NCBI GenBank assembly: GCA_000697335.1
Contig: JNEM01016068.1
Coordinates: forward strand, 1 to 30,968
Direction: 5' to 3'
DNA from: Conidiobolus incongruus B7586
Lineage: Eukaryota; Entomophthoromycota; Entomophthoromycetes; Entomophthorales; Conidiobolaceae
Length of the DNA stretch: 30,968 bases
This document shows, piece after piece, positions 12,413-22,015 of this stretch. The first letter of the stretch is position 1. Each line of letters opens with the position of its first letter. A program made the translations under genes and the position numbers. Below the pieces are notes generated by a model. It worked only from the letters and a program-made list of their open reading frames with translations. It did no database searches and was not told where the DNA came from.

Positions 12413-12782
12413 TATAAGTAAATAGCAACATTTTAAGGTAAAAGAAGCAGGTTTTTTAATACTTTAAGAAATATATAATAATTAAATCTTTTAGTATTAA
12501 GATGCTAATTAATAATAATAAGAAATATATTAATAATTAGGTAAAAGGTTTATTTGTGTAAGAAGTAATATAAGCTAAAATCCCAACTAGAGAAAAAGAT
12601 CTAAATCTTTTTTATAGCTAAGTAGAATATATACACATAAGTATATAAGGTTAAGTAATAGTAAACTTACTTAAATATAGGGATTTGTAAAATATTGATA
12701 AGACTTAATTTGGATAATCAGGTCTTTAGTAGTGAATTAGAGTGAGGAAAAATATTAAGTAGCAATTGTTATAATACTAACA
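12413..12782 (-). repeat. 5' LTR of the Ty3/Gypsy-like fossil
   Basis: Second copy of the 370-bp direct repeat. The minus-strand 5' end is at 12782 (TGTTAGTATTATAACAATTG). The inner boundary is uncertain by some 10 bp because similarity fades in AT-rich sequence. Confidence 0.75.
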
Positions 12783-14691
12783 AAAATTCTTAAATATATT
12801 AATAATAAACTATTCAAATTATTAAAATTTATTAATTTTGTATTTTATTTCCAGAACTATTTTTTGATTAAATTATTTTGAATAATTATATAAAATATAT
12901 TTTATTGAAATTATAATGATAAATTATTCTTGATTGGTTATTTTATAATTCTCTTTTTAGTAAATTTATGTTTATGTTAATTTAATAATTTGTACTCCTA
13001 ATTTTCTTAAATCAAAATTATAATTAAATTGGAGTTATTATCATTTCAGAATATTACTGTTTATTTATTTTTTGGATTCTCAGCTAGTTTGATTTTGTGT
13101 TGTGGTTTATAATAAGTCTGTAAACAAAGATGGCTGTTAGAGAAGTACTCCTAATATGATTTAGTAGATTAATTATTAATCATGTATGTCTCAAAGCTTA
13201 CTTACTATTGAGATGTTATAGCAGAATATCCAGAAAAGATTAGAATTCTTTCTATCCTTATCACCTCTGGACTTAAATAGTGCATTCGATGAGTGACATA
13301 GGTTTTGAATAAATTCTAATAAAAGGATTTAAAGAAAATTATTTGATTATAGACCAACAGATTCACTATAAATTGGAGATGATGTGGACTTAACTATTGA
13401 ATCTAGACAGATGATTATTTATGAAATGCAACACCTGATTCAAATAGAGTCTATTTGAAAAATAATCAAATTTGATTTCTATATATTCCAAATCGATTTT
13501 CAATAATTCAAAGTTGTATATGCCAAACTAAAGTGATTTTCATAGGACTTATTTTTATATTAGATTCTATAAAATAGAAGTTAGTTGAATTTTAAATTAT
13601 AACTCCAGATATATCAAATAATATTTTAATCAACCTAATCATTCTTGAATAATCTATTTTGAAATTTTTTATATTTAATTCAAAAAATTTTATTGTTATA
13701 ATATTTACCATATCCATCATTAATGATATAATTGCCATTTAAATAATCCAATTAAAATTATATTAATTTTGTGTTTGAGTAATTTAAAATTTCATTAAAA
13801 GTAATGTATCGTATATATCAGGCTAAAAAGTGGAAAATATATATTATTAAATAGCATTAGATGGTAACAGTTGATAGATTAAGCAATAATTTCTAATTTT
13901 GCCATAAATATCAGTTTTCTTATTCTCCATAACTGCAGATAAATATACATTTTTCTATATCATCATAAACTTCCTGTTTTTAATCATTAAGTGTTTCCTA
14001 ATATAAACTAGAAATAAAAATTTAATTATATTATTTAACAATATATTGGTAAGAAAGAGCCAATGAAATCAAATCATTTTACCTAATAAATCAATTTAAA
14101 CGCATCAAATCACTTATAAATATTGAATATATTGTATTTCTCATCTGAAATATAAGTATTTATTTATAATCAAATAGATGAAACAATGTCAAAGTATAGT
14201 AAATCGCTTTATAAGTCGGAAGTTTCTAATTTAGGTCTTATACTTACAAATAATATCCTCCAATTTTTTCTAAACAATTTTATTCTGAAAATCAATAATT
14301 TAATTAAATTATTTGGATTTAAAATTCAATGACAATTCTGATAAAAAATATTGAATGAAATTTCTTAACTTGTGATATTAAGGATACTTTAATAATATTA
14401 AAAAATGAGTATTATTATTCAAATGATGAAAAATTTGCATACAAACAACAATTCAATAAGTATTATATCAAATCTTAATTAGAGATTTATCCAAAAATAT
14501 ATTGTGTATTAAGCATAAATTCAAAGGAACAATAATAATATAACTGATAAGTAATCTGGATCAAATGCATTTGCAAAAGTAAAAAAATTTTCACTTTGAA
14601 TATTCAAAAATGTGAAGATATTGAAGAAATATAATTATAAATATTAACAAAATCTGGTTAACGATTGTAAAAATATATTTTAGTTTTTGCC
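12783..14691. other. AT-rich spacer with a small higher-GC patch
   Basis: Mostly AT-rich DNA. A patch at about 13070-13470 is less AT-rich and has short protein-like stretches, such as plus-strand DVIAEYPEKIRILSILITSG near 13210-13275, ended by stops. It may be the remains of a host gene, but I cannot name a family. The rest shows nothing I can support. Confidence 0.45.
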
Positions 14692-15585
14692 TTAATTCCT
14701 TCTAAATAACTGTAAAACACATTTTCTCAAATCTTGATTCATATATAATAAAATGAGTCCGTTGACAACAATCGAATAACCCAATAAGCATTGGGATACA
14801 ATTTCCATAGTTAACGTTCTCTTTTCTCCAGTGGAAAATTCATAAATAATAGTGTATAGTTTTCCAGAAAAGACTAACAAATATAAAGAAATATTAAGAA
14901 GTGACTTGATTAGCGTGGATCGAAATTCTGCATATATTTTATCCTTTGGAACATTCAAATTGACTTGGTTTAAACATTGTCGAATTTTTGAAATCACAAT
15001 TCCAGAATATCCGACAATAACTGAAGAGAACGAAATAAGAAAATATGAAACAGCTACCATGTATGTATTATATCCTGTGTCTACAGGCGTTATTGAACAT
15101 GACACTTCAATCATTGTCATTGTATAATGATTCCTAGCAACAGTTATAGCAGCCAAAGTATATTGTGATCCCCAGGCTAATCCAATCAGAAAGAACCAAA
15201 AATATATAGGCAACTGAAAATTAAAACAAATTAAACAGAATCTCTCTAAACTCATAACACCCAAACTATATCCCGAGAAGCATAAGAATTGACCAGTTGT
15301 AAGCACATCAAATTTACACCAATTGGGATGCACTTCGAAGATATTATAGGGAACTTTGGAGAATATTGAACGGAATAGGAGGCCTATGGATACGACGATA
15401 TCGGTGACAGCTACCAAAGTGCATAATTTCATATCCGAATGCGCTCCTCCCCGCTTCAATTTTTTAATCAACACCCAAACAATTGAACAATTAATGAGCA
15501 GGCCAAGAATTCCACAGATTAAGAAATCAGTTATGACTCCATTGCGAACTTGATTGCTTATTTTTGCGACTTGAGCACTTGACAT
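14692..15585 (-). CDS. Rhodopsin-like (family A type) G protein-coupled receptor, 297 aa
   Basis: An intact intronless frame from ATG 15585-15583. Seven hydrophobic segments are visible: TM1 about 17-41, TM2 54-77, TM3 91-121, TM4 127-150, TM5 174-199, TM6 223-247, TM7 259-282. Family A hallmarks are D62 in TM2 (LVAVTDIVVS), C90 before TM3 paired with C163 in extracellular loop 2 (VSCSITP), a DRY-like ERF triplet at 114-116, W138 in TM4, and LILLY (277-281) followed by MNQDLRKCV in the place of NPxxY and helix 8, resembling rhodopsin's NPVIYIMMNKQFRN. TM6 lacks the CWxP motif. The cytoplasmic loop 3 block IRQCLNQVNLNVPKDKIYAE (201-220) is shared with its neighbours. There is no signal peptide. 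It sits in a same-strand cluster with one intact and two dead paralogues. The ligand is unknown. It presumably signals through a heterotrimeric G protein at the plasma membrane. Confidence 0.9.
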   Translation of the reverse strand: MSSAQVAKISNQVRNGVITDFLICGILGLLINCSIVWVLIKKLKRGGAHSDMKLCTLVAVTDIVVSIGLLFRSIFSKVPYNIFEVHPNWCKFDVLTTGQFLCFSGYSLGVMSLERFCLICFNFQLPIYFWFFLIGLAWGSQYTLAAITVARNHYTMTMIEVSCSITPVDTGYNTYMVAVSYFLISFSSVIVGYSGIVISKIRQCLNQVNLNVPKDKIYAEFRSTLIKSLLNISLYLLVFSGKLYTIIYEFSTGEKRTLTMEIVSQCLLGYSIVVNGLILLYMNQDLRKCVLQLFRRN

Positions 15586-16563
15586 TTCAAAAACAATATA
15601 GGCTAATAAATTGACTATGTAATAACAATTTAATTATATCAAATTTAAATTATTTTATAGTTTAAAACTTTATCCCAACTGACAGCTGAAATTTTGTTTG
15701 AATCTGAAGAATATTTCATTTTTGGAATTAGAAAAAAATGATTAAAATTGAGACTTGAACATGACGTATAATATTTTGATTCGCTTACTAGTATGTTAGG
15801 AAATTTTAATGGGCTTCAAACTTTATCTTGTTAAGCTTGGCTTTTTTTTTCAATTTGAAATTTTTTATTTAATTATCAATTTTTATATTTTACAGGGATT
15901 ATTCAATTTTTTTGATAAGTTTAGTGTATTTTGAGATCAAATCCTAGAAAAGGCAATTTTCAAATTTATATGATGAAAGGAAAAATTATATATATCTTTA
16001 CATATTGGTATTCAAATATATGATTTGAAATTTGTAATAAACATTAATTTTATTTAACATGTTATATTTATTTTTATTATAAAGATTCTAATTATTTTAT
16101 AATAGATCAAGACTGACAAGCATCAGGATAAAAACAATTTGTATTTTCCGTAAATCATTGAACCAATTTTCTTATGTCATCTTTGAAATTATATTATCAA
16201 GAATTTTTTATGATCTTGAAGCATTAGCTTAAAATTAGTCAATCAAATCTTTTTAAAATTTTTATATAAAAATATTAATTGAATTTTTATTTGTATTAAT
16301 TTTTGAAAAAAATATAATGAATAAACAAATGGCTAAAATTTTGGCGACTCAGTTTAAAATTAATGCATAATATGTGGTTCACTGATTATAATCTGATAAT
16401 TTAATAATGTTCATATTTGGAAACCCTGAATTAAAGATAATTTAACCCTTCAATTACAATTTATAGACCTAAGTATGAAAAATTCTAATAAGTATTTTAT
16501 AATTTGAACAGGAATTAGCCACTATGAAAATTAGTCTAAATAAATGAATTTATTATAGTCATT
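15586..16563. other. Spacer between the two intact receptor genes
   Basis: About 980 bp of AT-rich DNA that must contain the promoter of the 297-residue receptor at its left side and the terminator of the 305-residue receptor at its right side. A TTTATT at 16549-16554 reads AATAAA on the minus strand about 10 nt past the stop codon and could be a polyadenylation signal. No further gene is seen. Confidence 0.5.
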
Positions 16564-17481
16564 TTATTTATTTAAAATGCGAGATCTAAAATTTTTTAAT
16601 AACTCACAAAAAGATTTCCTTACATCTTGATTCATATACAACAAAATTAGAGCATTCACTAACACTGAATATGATAATGATCCCTGTGAGACAATATCCA
16701 TCATCAATGTCCTCTTTTTCTTGGTGGTGAACTCGTAGATAATGGTATAAAATTTTCCCGAGAATACCATCATATATAATACAATGTATATCAAAGATTT
16801 GGTAAATGTAGATCGAAATTCAGCATATACTTTATCCTTAGGTATATTTAAATTGATTTGATGTAAACATTGTCGAAACTTCATAATAGTAATTCCACAA
16901 TAACTAACTAAAACTGAAAAGAATGCTAAGAAAAAATAGACCACAGCTATAATATAGGCAGGGAATGCTTTCCCTCTCGGTATAATAGAACACGATACTT
17001 CAATTTTGGTTAATATTTGCATATTGTTAATAATGGCTATAATCACTGCTGTATATTGAGATATCCAAGTGATTGCAATAAGACCAAACCAAAAATATGC
17101 TGATAAATTGATATTAAAACAAATTAAAGAGAATCTCTCTAAAGCCATAACCCCTAAACTATACTCCGACAAGATTAAAAACTCTCCAACTGACAAAACG
17201 TCAACTTTGCACCAATTAGGAAGTATTTTTAAGATATTATAAGGATATTTTGTGAATATTGCTCGAAATAGTAACCCAATAGATACCAATATATCAACAA
17301 AAGCTACGAATGTACATAGCTTAATATCTGCGTGCACTCCTCCTTTTTTCAGCTTTTTAATTAGTATCCAACTGATTAAGATATTCAAGAAAAATCCCAA
17401 AACTCCACATACTGCATAATTTATTTGAATCCTATCATGTAGCTCTTGGCTAATACCTTGAGACTGGTTTTTATTTGACAT
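16564..17481 (-). CDS. Rhodopsin-like (family A type) G protein-coupled receptor, 305 aa
   Basis: An intact intronless frame from ATG 17481-17479 to TAA 16566-16564. It is a tandem paralogue of the gene at 14692 and aligns throughout without large gaps. Seven helices: TM1 about 18-41, TM2 55-78, TM3 92-122, TM4 129-151, TM5 175-200, TM6 224-248, TM7 261-283. Key residues: D63 (FVAFVDILVS), C91 before TM3 and C164 in loop 2, ERF at 115-117, W139, and LILLY (278-282) with MNQDVRKSF as helix 8. The N-terminus is short and polar with one N-glycosylation sequon (NQS, 5-7). Loop 3 (FRQCLHQINLNIPKDKVYAE, 202-221) is nearly the same as in the paralogue, while the loop 2/TM5 entry (IINNMQILTKIEVSCSIIPRG) differs. 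This suggests a shared G-protein interface and different ligands. The ligand is unknown; calling it a chemosensory receptor would be inference only. Confidence 0.9.
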   Translation of the reverse strand: MSNKNQSQGISQELHDRIQINYAVCGVLGFFLNILISWILIKKLKKGGVHADIKLCTFVAFVDILVSIGLLFRAIFTKYPYNILKILPNWCKVDVLSVGEFLILSEYSLGVMALERFSLICFNINLSAYFWFGLIAITWISQYTAVIIAIINNMQILTKIEVSCSIIPRGKAFPAYIIAVVYFFLAFFSVLVSYCGITIMKFRQCLHQINLNIPKDKVYAEFRSTFTKSLIYIVLYMMVFSGKFYTIIYEFTTKKKRTLMMDIVSQGSLSYSVLVNALILLYMNQDVRKSFCELLKNFRSRILNK

Positions 17482-18751
17482 TGTAAATAAAAAATACCTG
17501 AAGAAATATTCACTTTGTCAACTCTTATATATTTACATATCTTGGCTAGATTCACAATGAAACAAATTTTTTAAATTTACTTGCAGTTCTAGCAATAAAA
17601 TTTTGCTATAATTTTTGAGAAGAATTAGGATTTCTTACACCAGCAGCATGGATTTGAATAACATTTTATTTCACTACTATTACTTCAAAGTGTAATACTT
17701 CGTATTATATATAAAGACATGGATATATTGAATATTAATATTTGGTTTTAATAGGCTTGAAGTATATATGTATTCTATTGAATGATTTAAAAGTTTTATA
17801 TCTACTCGAAAAGCTCTAAGATATAGATTCGTTAATTGTTGCTGTTTTTAGTAGTGATATATTAAACCATTTCTAACAATCTTATTACCAGTTAATTTCA
17901 TCATTTCATCACCAAAGATCGAATAAGAAAAAAATAGTAAATTTTGCTCATATAATTACCAGATAAAATTAAATATAAAAATACTGTGAGAGAAAATGTT
18001 ATATTACATGGTATTAATAAATCTTATATATATTCAAATATTAAAGTTCTAATTCTCTCACTTGATTTATGGTTTAGATGTATATAAAATTCTATGAAAT
18101 ATTTGTTTCATTTGTGGTTTCTAATCCGAAGAATCATGAAATTACTGGTATAAGTCGATTCATAAAATGTCAGTTGCATAGTGATGTCTCAAGTGGTATA
18201 ATTCTTAATGTTATCTTTAGTAAGAAAACCAGTGAAGATGCGATTAACACATATAAAACGATTTAACTATATGCATAATAATTCAATTAACAATTATTTT
18301 ATTGGTTGGTTAATATTATTACAAACCTTGAGCTTAATTCATTGAATTTTGAACCCAAGTTTATTTTGAATCTCCTGTGACGAAGTCCCTTTATTTATTG
18401 AAATATCTTTTATTTATATAGATGAATTTGTAAACTTTCAGAATATAATTTTATGAGTATCTACACAGAAAATATGTTATATTCAAAATTTTATTGATTT
18501 AATACTAACACATTTTTTTGAATAAACCTAATCTTTATTAATAATGTTTATTGTTATATTAAATAATATTCATGGTTTTGCCATTTAACTATACAATATC
18601 ATAGTCACCTTTTTATATCAGTCAATTGCTACACTACTGTGTGATCTAGTATAGTTCATTTCATTAGATAAATACTTTTTGCCAACAAATAAAAATAATC
18701 AATATAAATAAATTAACAATGAGTCTGAGTATATAATATTAAAACAATAGT
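17482..18751. other. AT-rich spacer upstream of the 305-aa receptor
   Basis: The right part of the receptor cluster. It should hold the promoter of the 305-residue receptor next to 17482. A 62-codon plus-strand frame at 18078-18266 (with NHEITGISRFIKCQLHSDVSSG) has somewhat normal residue content. It lacks a recognisable domain or neighbouring exon and is not called. Confidence 0.5.
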
Positions 18752-19525
18752 TATTAGTATAAAAATTAAATAATAAGAAAATTTTTACATCAATATTAAA
18801 TAATATTATAAATATATGATTTATAACGATTAATACACAATATAAAATTAATAATCCTTTTTATTATTAATAATTTTTTACCATACTTTTAATAAGATTT
18901 TAACTTTAAAATCAGTTTTTTATTATAAACTTAATTTTAATATTATACAGACTAATTTGATTTGTTAATAGGAATTTCTTATAAGTATATTTTTCATTAC
19001 CTAAAACATTTATAATTATATATGTTAAAATTTAATGAATGTAATAGATATGGTATCTTTTTTAATTTTTTTATATTCAATATATTTTGTAATTTTATCT
19101 TTATTTATTTTATTTTATTATATAAAATAATTAATAATTTAAATTGATAATAAAAATATTAATTAAATATTATTAAAAAGATATAAAATTGTAATTAGTT
19201 AATTTAATTTTAATAATTATATTCAACAACCATATAAAGTAATTATTTATTAAAATAACTAGCATTGGATTATTAATAAAGTATTTACTAATCAAAATTT
19301 ATAGAAAAGATTATTTTAATCTTTTATTTTGTTTTTAAATATAAGACTATATAATGTAATTTAAGATTTATTGATTTTAATGATTAATTATAAAAATATC
19401 TATTTTTAATAATATTATAATAAGTTTGATTTAGCTATAGTTATTTTAGTATTTTAAGCTTTTGTTAAATTATTAGGTATTTATTTTATAATTTTTATTA
19501 ATTAATTTAAGCTTAATCTTTAATA

Positions 19526-21228
19526 TTACTATAGAATTAAAAAAATAAGAAATTTTTTAATTTCTGATTTTTCAAATATATTATTAGTTTCAAATAAAAA
19601 AATATATACAAAACAAATAAGAAAATAAATAGTTTTAAATTATATATATATAATAACTTTTTTGATTAAAAAAATAATTTTTTAAAATTAGTTATTTAAT
19701 TCAATTATATTTAAACTAAATAATAACTATCAAAAGTATTTTATTTTAGTATTAGTAAAACTTAACCATAAATCTTTTAAAATCATTTAAAATTTACAAA
19801 CAGCTTTTAATAATAAAGTATTATCTAAATTAATAATTTATTACTAAGTAAATTACTTTAAAGTTAAGAGAGAAATTATCTAAAATCTATTAAAATTTAA
19901 AAGATTAATTTTAATTGTTACTCTTTTAATTATTAATAAAGTAAAAAAACATATTAAAAAATACCCTTTTATTTCAGCTAAAAAATTATCAAGATACTTT
20001 AATTATAATTGTAGTAGTAGTTAAACTAATATAGTATAGAGGAAAACTTAATATAAAAGTAGTGTGGTGTAAAATGTAGTAATATAATATAGTTATAGTG
20101 TGTAAATATAAATAAAGTTTAATTAAGCTTTAAATTAAAATGAGTTACTAATATATTAAAGTTTATATTAGGTAGTGTTAATATACTATAATATTAATAA
20201 AAAGTAATTTTAATTTTAAAAGTAGTATAAAAGTAAAAAATAGTAAGAATTAAGAAAAAAAAGAAAAACCTAATTTATTAGATAATTTAATGTTATTTAT
20301 ACAATTAATTTAATTATATAAATTAATTATATAATTTATAGTTAATTAAATTATATGAAAATATATATAAGAATTTAAAAAATTAGTCTTTTAACATTAA
20401 TATTAGTTACATAAGTATTTTATATATATTAAACTTTAAATTAAAATTAATTAATAAAAATATAAAATAAATACCTTATAATTTAATTAAAGCTTAAAAA
20501 AAAGTTAGAGTAGCTATTGTTAAATAAAACTTATTAAGGTATAGTTAGAAACTAAAACTTTTACAATAAATTATTATAATTAATGAATCTTAAATTTTTT
20601 TGTATAATCTTTTATTAAAACATAAATTAAAGTATTAGATTAAACTAAATCAACCCCTTTTATAAATTCCTTTAAATAAATACTTTATTGATAAATGAAT
20701 GTTAATTATTATAATAAATTAAAATAGCATATGCTATTCTTATTTAGTTTTTAAAAGAAAATCAATTAATAATAAACTTTATATTTTTTTAAATAAAACT
20801 ATTTCTAATTGGTATTCTTAATATAATTTGAGAAAACCTATTATTTTACATAATAATTATAAAATACATAAATTTAAAGTTGAAAAAAACTTTTTAATTA
20901 AAAATAACTGGTAAAAACTACCACATCTAGTATATTCTTTAGATTATAACTTATGTAATTATAATTGTTTTAAGCAATTAAAAAACTAGTTTGTAGGAAA
21001 GAATTTTTATAAGAAAATCTAATTGGTTTGTGAAATATCAAATTTCAATCTTTAATAAAAAGAATTGTTTTTTAAGTGTTAGATCTTTATTAAAAATATA
21101 GCAAAAAGTTATTAGAAATAAAAGAAATTATTAATTTTATAATATATATTTATTTTTACTTTTTATATATTAAAATGTTTACTTTTTTTCAATTATAAAA
21201 AATTCCCATTATTTAAATTACAAAGTAA
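19526..21228 (+). mobile_element. Mariner copy A, inserted into copy E and itself interrupted
   Basis: A plus-oriented copy of the same mariner family. Its left end, TTACTATAGAATTAAAAAAA, and right end, CCCATTATTTAAATTACAAAGTAA, are the degraded TIRs. TA dinucleotides at 19524-19525 and 21229-21230 fit the mariner TA target duplication, and the flanking copy E sequence is collinear across the gap. The transposase remnant runs from about 19707 to 21134, with a 390-bp foreign insertion at about 20024-20412. Without that insertion it would be about 1.3 kb, the same as the other copy. Both recognisable downstream catalytic positions read Asn where Asp is expected (HNNYKIH for HDNCKIH; LCNYN for LCDYN), each one G-to-A change. 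Many stops; dead. Confidence 0.85.
20024..20412 (+). repeat. Dispersed MITE-like repeat, copy 2, inside mariner copy A
   Basis: Sequence between two collinear mariner blocks (…AGCTAAAAAATTATCAAG before, …ATAAATACCTTATAATTTAA after) that has no counterpart in the copy at 22016-23334 but aligns with 9131-9490. Ends are approximate. The inner ends AACTAATATAGTATAGAGG (left) and the reverse complement of the right end, AACTAATATTAATGTTAAA, suggest imperfect terminal inverted repeats of about 20-30 bp. It carries no coding sequence. Confidence 0.55.
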
Positions 21229-21711
21229 TATATATGATATACTCATATAATTAATATAAAATTATTTTAATAATTTTTTATGATAAAAGATATCTTTAAT
21301 ATATTTTTTTACTTTATTAATAATAATATAAAATAATTTTTTGGATTTAAATAAACTTTAAATAATATCTTTTTTAGCTTTTAAATCACAAATCTAGTAA
21401 TAAATGATAAGTTTAAATTAAATATTATCTTTATAAGGTATTGATAATTTTTAAATAATTTTACAAGGTTTATGTTTGAGTTTTAGTAATATTAGAATAA
21501 AAAACTTTTGATAATCTTTATTTTCAGTTTAATTAAATTTAACCTTGTATTTTTAATTACAATATTATAGTGAAATAAAAATTATTAATAATATATATAA
21601 TTTAAAGCTATTTATCTTTTAAATATTTTATAAATCAATAATTTTTCAAAATTAACAATATATTTGAAAAATTAGAAATTAAAACATTTGCAATTTTTTC
21701 TTTAACTAATA

Positions 21712-22015
21712 ATTAGTTTATCTTAACTTAAAAATAGTCTATTATTAATCTAGTAATATATTTTATATATAATAATATGTTCAATATAATTGATATTTAA
21801 TGAGACATTATCTTATTATAAACTAGATAAAATTATCATATTAGTTTAATATTTGGATTTTTTTATCCTTAATATATAATCAAAATAGCTATATTTTTCA
21901 TTTATTGAATTATAATAGTGATTATTTTATATAAAATATTTTCAAAAAAATTACAAGTGATTTTCTTACTATAAATTTAAATATATTGAATAAAAGAAAA
22001 ATTTAAAAATTAATA
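21712..22015. other. Short AT-rich spacer between mariner copies
   Basis: About 300 bp of AT-rich DNA between the right end of copy E and the left TA of copy C. No feature is visible. Confidence 0.5.

Larger units (their letters stand above)
9898..12782 (-). mobile_element. Broken Ty3/Gypsy-like LTR retrotransposon fossil, about 2.9 kb
   Basis: Two direct repeats of about 370 bp (9898-10272 and 12413-12782) flank a 2.1-kb interior. Read on the minus strand, each LTR begins TGT(T/A)AGTATTATAACAATT. A polypurine tract, AGAAAGGG, lies immediately before the 3' LTR, fixing the minus orientation. The interior carries a Gag-like leader region (about 11950-12190), a zinc-knuckle-like remnant near 11420-11470 preceded by a basic LTKKEK-type lead as in Ty3/Gypsy Gag, and a weak retropepsin-like trace near 11000-11090. 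No reverse transcriptase or integrase is recognisable and the interior is too short for a full pol, so the element is deleted as well as broken, with many breaks. The two LTRs agree at roughly 85-90% by eye, mostly transition differences, indicating an old insertion. A possible 5-bp target duplication (AAAAT) is weak evidence in such AT-rich DNA. Confidence 0.7.
18754..21709 (-). mobile_element. Mariner copy E, old and split by a second mariner
   Basis: A minus-oriented mariner in two pieces, 18754-19525 and 21231-21709, which together match the copy at 22016-23334 in order. The left end, TTAGTATAAAAATTAAATAA, corresponds to TTAGTGTAGAAATTAAGTAA. The left piece covers the transposase C-terminal half, including the block matching PHLVYSPDYNLCDYN near 19030-19060 and the block at 19420-19515. 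The sequence stops exactly where copy A begins and resumes directly after it (ATAATTAATATAAAATT at 21247 matches ATAATTAATATTAAATT in the intact-length copy). The right end is near 21661-21709 (TTGAAAAATTAGAAATTAAA ... AACTAATA). It is heavily AT-shifted relative to the third copy and the frame is destroyed. Its TIR ends are flanked by TA. Confidence 0.8.

Noticed and set aside
9898-12782. CRISPR array or tandem host duplication as explanation for the 370-bp direct repeats
   Set aside because: There are only two copies, with a polypurine tract at the inner edge and Gag-like traces between them, which fits an LTR element.
14852-15553. Two plus-strand open frames (91 and 65 codons) opposite the 297-aa receptor
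   Set aside because: They are antisense shadows of a well-supported receptor gene and have no domain of their own.
18078-18266. 62-codon plus-strand frame right of the receptor cluster
   Set aside because: No recognised domain, no neighbouring exons and no homology to the receptors; chance cannot be excluded.
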